NCBI GenBank assembly: GCA_046704245.1
Contig: JBJKSD010000033.1
Span: forward strand, 1-8,897
Direction: 5' to 3'
Length of the DNA stretch: 8,897 nt
From: UBA660 sp046704245
GTDB taxonomy: Bacteria > Bacillota_I > Bacilli_A > RF39 > UBA660
Positions within the stretch are counted from its first letter, which is position 1, and each line of letters opens with the position of its first letter. Positions 1-5,804 of this stretch are shown piece after piece. A program made the translations under genes and the position numbers. The notes under the pieces are model-generated. The model saw nothing but the letters and a program-made list of their open reading frames with translations. It was not told the origin of the DNA and searched no databases.

Positions 1-329
1 TATTAGGCCAGTATTATTTGATACAATCTTATGTAGCAGAGTCTACTACTTTCCAATCTAATATCTTAATACCTTTATTCTTCTTTGGAATAGGTGCTAT
101 TCTTGGAATAGTTATTAGTTCTAAAGTAATTAACTATTTATTATCAAAATATCATAACTATGTAATGAGTACCATTATTGGATTAATAGTAATGAGTTCT
201 ATTATATTAATACCTATCAATGAAGTATATAATTTAGCATTAATATTATCTAGTTTGATAGCATTTTTATTAGGGGGTCTAGTAATAATTTCAATTGAAA
301 TATTACAAACAAAAAAGGTTCAGAAATGA
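1..329 (+). CDS. DUF368-type polytopic membrane protein, C-terminal fragment
   Basis: The reading frame is open from the window edge (first full codon at base 3), so the true start lies outside and the TTG at 18 is internal. About 108 residues are visible. They contain three hydrophobic stretches with short polar links: one around the FFFGIGAILGIVISSKV segment, one around MSTIIGLIVMSSIILIP, and a final one ending in ISIEIL, followed by a short basic tail (KKVQK). The pattern LGQYYLIQ, then IPLFFFGIGAILG, then SKVINYLLSKYH resembles the C-terminal part of DUF368 proteins, integral membrane proteins proposed to move polyprenyl-phosphate lipid carriers; this is recognition by eye. The TGA stop lies inside a terminator hairpin shared with the convergent pilin-like gene. 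Another multi-pass family cannot be excluded from a fragment. Confidence 0.7.
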   Translation, partial: LGQYYLIQSYVAESTTFQSNILIPLFFFGIGAILGIVISSKVINYLLSKYHNYVMSTIIGLIVMSSIILIPINEVYNLALILSSLIAFLLGGLVIISIEILQTKKVQK

Positions 330-338
330 ACCTTTTTT
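311..338. terminator. Bidirectional terminator containing both stop codons
   Basis: A perfect 12-bp inverted repeat (311-322 with 327-338) encloses a 4-base loop, GAAA on the plus strand. Six A and six T at the ends give a U-tract in either direction. The plus-strand gene's TGA stop (327-329) starts the right arm, and the minus-strand gene's TAA stop (337-339) overlaps its outer end. Only 7 bases separate the two coding regions, so the hairpin should end both convergent transcripts. Confidence 0.9.
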
Positions 339-1905
339 ATATTGTTTTCGTACGATAGCGATATACAACAATAGTTTTTAAATTAATATTAGGATCTACT
401 TTTATCTCATTTAATGGTTTACCAATAGTAACTACTATATCAGCTTCAGGTACATAATCTGGTAAAACATCGCCAGACCAATCCATTATTATACTTCTAG
501 TTCTAACCTGATCTTTATCCTCAATAGTCCGATAATCATATGTTGTTGGACTAGTTATATCCCAATCAGTCCATACAGTAAATTGAGTTAAATTAGTATC
601 TTTATTTGGATAACCATCTGGAGCTACCGAACTATATATATCATAATAAACATTAATTTGTCTCGAATATATAGCTGTACTTACTGATGTCTCCCATATA
701 TAGGTTGGTGTTGGATACCAAGTATAAGTATAGTAATAAATGGTAGTAGATAGTGGTGCTACTATATCGATACAAGTAGCATTCCATTTTCTTGTACACG
801 TTAAGGTTGAACCAGTAGTACAAGAGCCGGTAGGGCAATCATCATAGTACATATAACCTTCAACTTTATCCCCTGCTGGGCATGGCGCATTACAATTACC
901 AGAGCAAGTACAATCAAATCCCCACCACCCATCAATACAAGTAGCTGTACAAGTATAATCTGACCAAACAGTACCTTCCCAGAAACATTCTAAAGGATTA
1001 TAATGTAAGATATAATTACTATTAGCACAATAATAAGAAATAACCGTATCACAAACAGCCCCCTGTGACCATGTCCCCCCAGGATAAGGAGCGGGTGCTG
1101 TCGTTTGGCAAACTGAACTTGGGCCAGTAGGATCAGCACAACGATATGCTATCGACCATCCTGTTCCAGGAGCTGAAGAACTACAACTACTTGATGTTCT
1201 AGTAGTGGGAGTACAAGTACTAGAAGAATAGTATGTCCATCCAGTACCAGGGCTAGAAGTTACACAACCAGAATATTCATTATCTAATTTATACCATTTC
1301 CATTGTTGATCTTGATAACGATATAAAGTGCGATAATCCTCTTCAGTTCCTATTATTTCAGCTATTGGAATAACATTATTACTATCAACTACTACATCAG
1401 TCCAATCAGTCCAATCACTATAATAAGTAACTGGTTCCTGATAATTATATAAAGTTTGAATCTCCACATCTATATTAGTACCAGTCGGTTGGATAGTGGT
1501 CCAATCACTCCATTCACCCATTGCTGTTTCAGTATCATAATCAATACATACTAATCTAACATAATATTGATAGTCACCTTTAGCCATATAAGTAGCTTCA
1601 ACATATGTCTGATCCGGATTACAATCGCGACTTTTATTATCTACTATCATCTTAATATAACCCTCATCAACTAAAGTAGCTAACGATACGGCTTTTTTAG
1701 CACCCTCCGCCTTAGGAAGTCTCGATCTATCTTCCGAAAAATAATCACGCCCAGAAAATAATATCGCATTTTCTTGACTCTCAAAATATTTTATTTGAGC
1801 TGTTATTATTGCCTTAGAAACCGCCGGAAAGACAATCAGTAAAAACATACCAATAATAGCAATAACAGATAATATTTCTACTAAAGTAAAGCCATTCTTT
1901 TTCAT
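337..1905 (-). CDS. Large cysteine-rich type IV prepilin-like surface protein
   Basis: The 522-residue product begins with a classical class III signal, KKNGFTLVEILSVIAIIG: a short basic leader, cleavage expected between Gly5 and Phe6, Glu at mature position 5, then a hydrophobic helix to about residue 28. A helix follows (residues 29-52), then a small globular part that probably holds a C95-C120 disulfide, as in many Firmicute pilins. Residues 130-205 and 443-472 carry WSDWT/WTDW units followed by TLYRYQ-like strands. Residues 214-378 contain 18 of the protein's 20 cysteines, including three C-x-PGTGW-x-C modules. Typical pilins have 120-200 residues, so this looks like a minor or tip pilin with adhesive extensions; that role is inferred. 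The start at 1905 has GGAGG at 1910-1914. A possible -35 (TTGATA, 1961-1966) lacks a well-spaced -10. The gene lies directly after the frr terminator. Confidence 0.85.
   Translation of the reverse strand: MKKNGFTLVEILSVIAIIGMFLLIVFPAVSKAIITAQIKYFESQENAILFSGRDYFSEDRSRLPKAEGAKKAVSLATLVDEGYIKMIVDNKSRDCNPDQTYVEATYMAKGDYQYYVRLVCIDYDTETAMGEWSDWTTIQPTGTNIDVEIQTLYNYQEPVTYYSDWTDWTDVVVDSNNVIPIAEIIGTEEDYRTLYRYQDQQWKWYKLDNEYSGCVTSSPGTGWTYYSSSTCTPTTRTSSSCSSSAPGTGWSIAYRCADPTGPSSVCQTTAPAPYPGGTWSQGAVCDTVISYYCANSNYILHYNPLECFWEGTVWSDYTCTATCIDGWWGFDCTCSGNCNAPCPAGDKVEGYMYYDDCPTGSCTTGSTLTCTRKWNATCIDIVAPLSTTIYYYTYTWYPTPTYIWETSVSTAIYSRQINVYYDIYSSVAPDGYPNKDTNLTQFTVWTDWDITSPTTYDYRTIEDKDQVRTRSIIMDWSGDVLPDYVPEADIVVTIGKPLNEIKVDPNINLKTIVVYRYRTKTI
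1051..1266 (-). repeat. Three Cys-bounded PGTGW-type protein repeats
   Basis: Within the pilin-like gene, residues 214-231, 241-256 and 266-285 form three similar units. Each starts and ends with Cys and holds a Ser/Ala-Pro step followed by a Gly-Trp core: CVTSSPGTGW..., CSSSAPGTGW..., and CQTTAPAPYPGGTW.... The first two share PGTGW exactly; the third has a two-residue insertion. A possible fourth, degenerate unit (C307 to C319, containing EGTVWSDYTC) follows. The spacing suggests one disulfide loop per unit, though the pairing is inferred. Confidence 0.6.
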
Positions 1906-1967
1906 ATATCCTCCACTTTATATCTATTAATTTATTATTAGCGATAATTATTAATATATGTATCAAC

Positions 1968-1992
1968 AAAAAAAGGAGATTAATCTCCTTTT
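1968..1992 (-). terminator. frr terminator
   Basis: On the minus strand a perfect 22-base palindrome (1971-1992) folds into a 9-bp stem, AAAAGGAGA with UCUCCUUUU, around a UUAA loop, and three more U extend the tract. The frr TAA stop (1993-1991) overlaps the base of the stem. This ends the translation operon and separates it from the pilin-like gene. Confidence 0.88.
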
Positions 1993-2533
1993 ATACTTGT
2001 AATAAACTTGTTTCTTTTTCTTTAAATTTTTCATCGATCTTTTTATTATATTCATCAATCAATGATTGTAATCGATTAATTTCTTGTTTTTCTTCATCCT
2101 CAGATAATTCTTGTTTCTTAATATCATTTATAATATCATGTCGTAAATTACGAAGCGATATTCTACTTTCTTCAGCAATCTCTTTTACTTGTTTAACCAA
2201 TTCTCTTCTTCTTTCTTCCGATAAAGGTGGAATAGTTATTCTAATATTTTCACCATCATTGGTTGGTGTAAGCCCTATATTAGCTTCAAAAATAGCTTTT
2301 TCAATAGCTCCTAAAGAAGATTTATCAAATGGTCTGATTAATAATTGTCTAGCTTCAGGAACTGAAATAGTAGCTAAACTCTTTAGAGGAGTATTAACAT
2401 TATAATATAATACTTCAATATCATCTAGGATAGCTGGATTAGCTCTACCAGCTCTAACCGTAGTAAAATTTCTTTCTAAAGCCTCCATTACTTTTTCCAT
2501 CCTTATTCGATAATTATTAATATCACTATCCAT
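1991..2533 (-). CDS. frr: Ribosome recycling factor (RRF)
   Basis: RRF acts with EF-G to split the post-termination ribosome into subunits in the cytoplasm. The 180-residue product covers the whole family length (about 185). Visible signatures are the N-terminal helix, then VRAGRANPAILDDIEV (residues 26-41), YYNVNTPLKSLATISVPEAR, and the domain II stretch GLTPTNDGENIRITIPPLSEERR (87-109). The C-terminal helix resumes with RRELVKQVKEIAEESRISLRNLR. Three in-frame ATGs exist (2551, 2542, 2533). The last is chosen because GGAAGGA lies about 9 bases before it and because MDSDINNY aligns with the normal start of RRF; no Shine-Dalgarno precedes the first. The gene normally follows pyrH; here it follows a lipoprotein gene and a terminator, and a -10 element at 2568-2573 suggests its own promoter. 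Confidence 0.96.
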   Translation of the reverse strand: MDSDINNYRIRMEKVMEALERNFTTVRAGRANPAILDDIEVLYYNVNTPLKSLATISVPEARQLLIRPFDKSSLGAIEKAIFEANIGLTPTNDGENIRITIPPLSEERRRELVKQVKEIAEESRISLRNLRHDIINDIKKQELSEDEEKQEINRLQSLIDEYNKKIDEKFKEKETSLLQV

Positions 2534-2559
2534 TATTTTCATTCCTTCCATAATAATAT

Positions 2560-2578
2560 TTTACTATATTATAGTAAA
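2560..2578 (-). promoter_or_regulatory. frr promoter -10 inside a 19-bp palindrome
   Basis: A perfect TATAAT (minus strand, 2573-2568) sits 35 bases before the chosen frr start, which predicts a short leader starting near 2561. The best -35 at normal spacing is poor (TAGCAA or AGCAAA). The -10 lies in a perfect palindrome with 9-bp arms around one central base (TTTACTATA-A-TATAGTAAA on the minus strand), which could be a repressor site. The position just after a terminator supports a promoter; operator function is inferred. Confidence 0.5.
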
Positions 2579-2596
2579 TAATCAATAATTTTTGCT

Positions 2597-2622
2597 AAAA
2601 AAAGAACTAACTAGTAGTTCTT
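2597..2622 (-). terminator. Terminator after the lipoprotein gene
   Basis: On the minus strand an 8-bp stem, AAGAACTA with TAGTTCTT, closes a CTAGT loop and is followed by five more T. The TAA stop of the lipoprotein gene (2623-2621) overlaps the 5' arm. It should reduce read-through from rpsB-tsf into frr. It has few G-C pairs, so it is probably partial rather than complete. Confidence 0.75.
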
Positions 2623-3172
2623 ATTTTTTTAATTTAGACATTATATTACTATATGGTTTCTTAATGGCTGCTATTTCATCTTCGTTTAAATTAACTACTT
2701 GAGCTTTACCATCGTGAATAATAATATGGTCACCAATTACCTTACCTTTATCAATAACATATACAGCAGGGTACTTAATAATCGATTTACCTTTGTCATC
2801 AGTTTTTAAGTAGTCTTTTAGGAGCACAACCATTTTCTGATATTCAGCAGTATTATTAATTTGGATTTCACGTGGATTATAGTAATATACTTTAGTTATT
2901 TTATTTTCTTTGGCTACTTCTTCAATAATAGGTGCAACAGCTTGAGACCATAAATCTTGAGACATACCGAAGAAAATAACCCCAGTACCTTTTTCAATAA
3001 TTTGAATTATTTCATTAGCTGTAGCATATACAAATGGATTCTTAGCTGTTACCTTAGTATATTCCTTTTTAAACTTAGTGGCATCAGTTACCACATCTTT
3101 GTCTTTTTCCTTAGTTGCTCCACATCCAGTTAACATCAATACTACTAATAATAGAGAAATGATCTTTTTCAT
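2621..3172 (-). CDS. Thioredoxin-fold lipoprotein lacking the CxxC motif
   Basis: The 183-residue product starts with a lipoprotein signal, MKKIISLLLVVLMLTGC: basic start, hydrophobic core and lipobox LTGC with lipidated Cys17. It should be anchored on the outer face of the membrane. After a Lys-rich linker, residues 50-150 resemble thioredoxin-like proteins of the bacteriocin-transport-accessory/PedC type: a strand GVIFFG (64-69), a helix QAVAPIIEEVAKEN, then KVYYYN, and a cis-proline strand KYPAVYVIDKGKVIG (133-147). Where relatives have CPWC-type residues this protein has D73-L-W-S76, and Cys17 is its only cysteine, so disulfide exchange is not possible. A binding or chaperone role is an inference. 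GGAGG at 3179-3183 gives a strong ribosome site 18 bases after the tsf stop, so it is cotranscribed with rpsB-tsf, in the position normally held by pyrH. Confidence 0.8.
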   Translation of the reverse strand: MKKIISLLLVVLMLTGCGATKEKDKDVVTDATKFKKEYTKVTAKNPFVYATANEIIQIIEKGTGVIFFGMSQDLWSQAVAPIIEEVAKENKITKVYYYNPREIQINNTAEYQKMVVLLKDYLKTDDKGKSIIKYPAVYVIDKGKVIGDHIIIHDGKAQVVNLNEDEIAAIKKPYSNIMSKLKK

Positions 3173-3190
3173 ATTTGACCTCCTTTTTTA

Positions 3191-4060
3191 TTACTTTAAT
3201 TGATTCATTACTTCTTCAGCAAAATTATCATTACGCTTTTCTAAACCTTCGCCTACTTCATAACGAATAAAGCTCTTAATAGTACAATTATTATTATCAA
3301 CATATTGTTTAATAGTTAATTCACTATCTTTAACAAAAGGTTGTTCCTCTAAACACACTTCTTGATAATACTTATTCATACGACCTTCTAACATCTTATC
3401 AATAATATCAGCCGGTTTACCTTCATTTAAAGCTTGTTCTTTTAAAATAGCTTTTTCGTGGTCAATATCTTCTAAACTAACATCTTCTCTTCTAATATAT
3501 CTAGGATTCATAGCTGCTATTTGCATAGCAATATCTTTTGCTACTTCTTCATTACTACCTTCAATAACTGTCAAAACAGCTATTTTACCACCCATATGTA
3601 AGTAAGCTCCAAATGTTTCATTAGCTGATTTGGTTACTATTACTAATCTTCTTAAACTAATCTTTTCACCAATCTTAGCCATAAAATTAATAACAGAATC
3701 TGATAATGTACCATCAACCGTATTTAGCTTCAAAGCTTCTTCTAACGTATTAACATTACCATCTAAGATAATATTTGATACTTTATCAAGAAAGTTTTTA
3801 AATTCTTCATTCTTAGCTACAAAATCAGTTTCCGAATTAAGTTCAACAATAATAGCTTTATTATCCTTTACTACGACATTACTTAAACCTTCAGCCGCAA
3901 TACGATCAGCTTTCTTAGATGCTTTAGAAATACCCTTTTCACGTAACCAATCAATAGCTTTATCTATATCATTACTAGATGCTTCTAATGCCTTCTTACA
4001 ATCAAGCATTCCAGCACCAGTCATCTCTCTTAATTTTTTTACATCATTGGGATTAACCAT
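3191..4060 (-). CDS. tsf: Translation elongation factor Ts
   Basis: EF-Ts is the nucleotide exchange factor that releases GDP from EF-Tu in the cytoplasm. The 289-residue product is full length. Residues 1-55 form the UBA-like N-terminal domain (VKKLREMTGAGMLDCKKAL, then AIDWLREKG). The EF-Tu contact motif SETDFVAKN lies at 76-84. The core continues with GAYLHMGGKIAVL (151-163), AMQIAAMNPRYI (178-189) and a C-terminal part with QPFVKDSELTIKQYV. The start at 4060 has AGGAGG at 4068-4073, seven bases upstream. It lies 26 bases after rpsB and 18 before the lipoprotein gene, so the three should share one transcript. Nothing unusual was seen in the protein itself. Confidence 0.98.
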   Translation of the reverse strand: MVNPNDVKKLREMTGAGMLDCKKALEASSNDIDKAIDWLREKGISKASKKADRIAAEGLSNVVVKDNKAIIVELNSETDFVAKNEEFKNFLDKVSNIILDGNVNTLEEALKLNTVDGTLSDSVINFMAKIGEKISLRRLVIVTKSANETFGAYLHMGGKIAVLTVIEGSNEEVAKDIAMQIAAMNPRYIRREDVSLEDIDHEKAILKEQALNEGKPADIIDKMLEGRMNKYYQEVCLEEQPFVKDSELTIKQYVDNNNCTIKSFIRYEVGEGLEKRNDNFAEEVMNQLK

Positions 4061-4086
4061 AATAAAACCTCCTGTCTAATAGCTAA

Positions 4087-5121
4087 TTATTTTAATTGCG
4101 CTAATAATTCATCTTTTTTCATTTTAGAATAGCCTTTTAATCCTTGTTCTTTAGCTACCTTCTTTAATTCAACTAAGGTTAATGATGCATAGTCAGTTTT
4201 GGCTTTCTTTTCTTTAGTTGGTTTAACTTCTTTTTTAACCTTTTTAGTTTTTTTAGGTTTTGCTTCTTCTATTTCTTCTTTTACTTCTTCTTTAATTTCT
4301 TCTTTTGGCTCTACTTTTATTTCCTCTTTAGGTTCTTCTACTTTTTCTATTTTTGGTGCTTTTTCTATTTTTTCTTCTTTCTTTTTATGATCACCAGTTG
4401 AACGATGTTTATCATCATCAGTTAAGAAATCAATTAAGGTTCCTCCTTGAGCTTCAACAATAGCATTTGCCATAACTCCTAAAATTAATTTAACTGATCT
4501 AATAGCATCATCATTAGCTGGTATTACATAATCGACATCATCTGGATCACAGTTAGTATCTACTATACCAATGACTGGAATATTTAACTTCCTAGCTTCT
4601 TTAATAGCATTTAATTCTTTACGAGGATCAACAATAAACAATAAATCTGGTAATTTCTTCATGTCGCGAATACCACGTAAATATTTATCTAACTTTTCAT
4701 ATTCCTTACGTAATCCTATAACTTCTTTTTTTGGTAGAACATCGAATACTCCTTCTTTTTCCATCTTTTCTATTTCTTCAAGACGTCCTACTCTTTTTCT
4801 AATAGTTCTAAAATTGGTTAAGGTTCCTCCTAACCATCTTTCACATACATAATATGAATTAGAACGCATAGCTTCTTCTCTAGTTGCATCTTGAGCTTGC
4901 TTTTTGGTACCTATAAATAAGACTTTACCCCCATTTTGAGCTATCTTATTGATAACACGATAAGCTTCCTCAATCTTCTTTGCGGTTTTCTGTAAGTCGA
5001 TAATATATATATCATCTCTTGCAGTAAAAATGTACTCTCTCATCTTTGGATTCCAACGACGAGTTTGATGACCAAAATGGACACCAGCTTCTAATAAATA
5101 ATTCATTGAAACGACAGGCAT
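4087..5121 (-). CDS. rpsB: Ribosomal protein S2 with charged SAP-like C-terminal tail
   Basis: S2 binds the small ribosomal subunit between head and body. Residues 1-233 match Firmicute S2 throughout: VSMNYLLEAGVHFGHQTRRW (4-23), YIIDLQKTAKKIEEAY, GTKKQAQDATREEA, RWLGGTLTNFRTI (95-107), LPDLLFIVDPRKE and GIVDTNCDPDDVDYVIPAND (185-204). The 344-residue product is about 100 longer than B. subtilis S2. Residues 245-309 are almost all Glu, Lys, Pro, Ile and Val, and the last 34 residues (LTLVELKKVAKEQGLKGYSK...) resemble a SAP or Rho N-terminal-type helix-extended loop-helix nucleic-acid-binding motif. The start at 5121 is chosen over the in-frame ATG at 5160 because GGAGG lies at 5129-5133 with eight bases of spacing, and because MPVVSM fits the family N-terminus. 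It is the first gene of the rpsB-tsf-lipoprotein transcript. Confidence 0.97.
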   Translation of the reverse strand: MPVVSMNYLLEAGVHFGHQTRRWNPKMREYIFTARDDIYIIDLQKTAKKIEEAYRVINKIAQNGGKVLFIGTKKQAQDATREEAMRSNSYYVCERWLGGTLTNFRTIRKRVGRLEEIEKMEKEGVFDVLPKKEVIGLRKEYEKLDKYLRGIRDMKKLPDLLFIVDPRKELNAIKEARKLNIPVIGIVDTNCDPDDVDYVIPANDDAIRSVKLILGVMANAIVEAQGGTLIDFLTDDDKHRSTGDHKKKEEKIEKAPKIEKVEEPKEEIKVEPKEEIKEEVKEEIEEAKPKKTKKVKKEVKPTKEKKAKTDYASLTLVELKKVAKEQGLKGYSKMKKDELLAQLK

Positions 5122-5161
5122 AATTATTCCTCCTTTTGTTTTTGCCTCCGACCACTTCATC

Positions 5162-5197
5162 TTTAAATCCCACCCTTTTAGGCACTAGGGATTTAAA
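5162..5197 (-). promoter_or_regulatory. Hairpin in the rpsB leader, candidate autoregulatory element
   Basis: In the untranslated leader of rpsB a perfect 10-bp stem (TTTAAATCCC with GGGATTTAAA on the minus strand) closes a 16-base loop that contains GCCTAAAAGGG, which can form a further 3-bp hairpin. No U-run follows, so it is not a terminator. It sits about 40 bases before the rpsB start. Ribosomal protein operons, including rpsB in enterobacteria, are often controlled by leader RNA bound by the encoded protein; a similar role here is inferred, and I cannot match it to a described class. Confidence 0.45.
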
Positions 5198-5228
5198 TCC
5201 ATGTCGTGTGTATTTGAAATCACTTAAA

Positions 5229-5257
5229 ATTCTAGCATAAAACCTTAATTAATACAA
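5229..5257 (-). promoter_or_regulatory. Promoter of the rpsB-tsf operon
   Basis: On the minus strand an extended -10, TGC-TAGAAT (5237-5229), lies 17 bases after a weak -35, TTGTAT (5257-5252). TAGAAT differs from TATAAT at one base, and the upstream TG can compensate for the poor -35. Transcription would start near 5222 and give a leader of about 100 bases. An inverted repeat spans the same region (5235-5269). Confidence 0.6.
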
Positions 5258-5269
5258 GGTATTTTATGC
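5235..5269 (-). repeat. Dyad between dUTPase gene and rpsB promoter
   Basis: Eight-base arms GCATAAAA (5242-5235 complement) and TTTTATGC (5262-5269) pair perfectly, continue through a two-base bulge into a 4-bp CCTT/AAGG stem, and enclose a 9-base loop holding the -35 of rpsB. In RNA from the dUTPase gene it would form a hairpin 13 bases after the stop, followed only by a weak T stretch (TAGAATTTT), so it may act as a poor terminator. As DNA it is a dyad overlapping the promoter spacer, suitable for a regulator. Both readings are inferred. Confidence 0.45.
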
Positions 5270-5282
5270 ATATGATCAATTT

Positions 5283-5777
5283 TTAATAATTATATTCATT
5301 TTTTTCTTTAATTAGTTTATTAGTTTTTATATAACCTTCGATAATATCTCCCATCTTAAAACCAAGCCTTTCACCTAAATAAATATAATACGCTAATAAT
5401 TCTTTAATATTAGTTTTAGTGAAATTTTCTTTTAAATCAATAACATATTTAAATATTAATAAGAATAATTCACTTAAATCTTCAATCGATTCAGTTTTAG
5501 GAAACTTTTCATCCATGCTGACTTCTAAATCTAAACACATTGATAAGACAAAGTGTAATCCATCAGCATATTCATCTAAGATTTCATCTCTAGTACCTGG
5601 TAAAGCTCTAGACCAATATTTAAAACTTTTAGTTGCATTAGCTAATTCAGCTATTTCTACTAATAAACCTAATATTCTTTTAGTCTTTAAGACATCTTTA
5701 TCAGTAAGATTAAACCTCTTAAATGTTTCTTCATCTAATTCTTTTTGCATTTCATATATTTGAATTAGTCTTTCCAT
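5283..5777 (-). CDS. Dimeric-type dUTP diphosphatase (all-alpha NTP-PPase fold)
   Basis: It probably hydrolyses dUTP to dUMP and pyrophosphate, which limits uracil in DNA and supplies the dTMP precursor. The 164-residue product is predicted all-helical. The metal-binding ExxE...ExxD pattern of the MazG/dimeric dUTPase superfamily is visible as E41-x-x-E44 (LLVEIAELANATKSFKYWS) and E69-x-x-D72 (LDEYADGLHF). The substrate-side segment FKYWS and the C-terminal YLGERLGFKMGDIIEGYIKTNK (131-154) resemble the dUTPase_2 family. The ATG at 5777 is preferred to that at 5783, because GAGG lies six bases before the former and directly abuts the latter. It follows the large adhesin gene by 27 bases with no terminator between, so cotranscription is likely. 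A MazG-like pyrophosphatase with a different nucleotide preference is the alternative. Confidence 0.82.
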   Translation of the reverse strand: MERLIQIYEMQKELDEETFKRFNLTDKDVLKTKRILGLLVEIAELANATKSFKYWSRALPGTRDEILDEYADGLHFVLSMCLDLEVSMDEKFPKTESIEDLSELFLLIFKYVIDLKENFTKTNIKELLAYYIYLGERLGFKMGDIIEGYIKTNKLIKEKNEYNY

Positions 5778-5804
5778 ATTCATCCTCTTTTCTAATTTAT
5801 TTTA

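Noticed and set aside
653..838. 61-codon minus-strand frame inside the pilin-like gene
   Set aside because: It lies wholly within the longer, clearly real prepilin-like gene in another frame and its product has no recognisable feature.
1935..1966. Promoter for the pilin-like gene (TTGATA with TAATAA)
   Set aside because: The -35 is good but the only -10-like hexamer is 20 bases away, so it was not listed as a feature.
2534..2551. Two upstream in-frame ATGs of frr
   Set aside because: The first lacks a ribosome site and the second overlaps it; the ATG at 2533 has good spacing and fits the family N-terminus.
3630..4079. 149-codon plus-strand frame opposite tsf
   Set aside because: It is antisense to a full, conserved EF-Ts, and its serine/leucine-rich product is what reverse reading of an AT-rich gene gives.
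4199..4852. Two plus-strand frames opposite rpsB
   Set aside because: Both are antisense to S2; the Ser/Phe-rich product at 4199-4390 is the complement of the Glu/Lys tail.
5122..5160. Upstream in-frame ATG adding 13 residues to S2
   Set aside because: The added residues are unlike any S2 N-terminus, no Shine-Dalgarno precedes the ATG, and the true ribosome site lies within them.
5419..5763. 114-codon plus-strand frame opposite the dUTPase gene
   Set aside because: It is antisense to a gene with clear family motifs and has no ribosome site.
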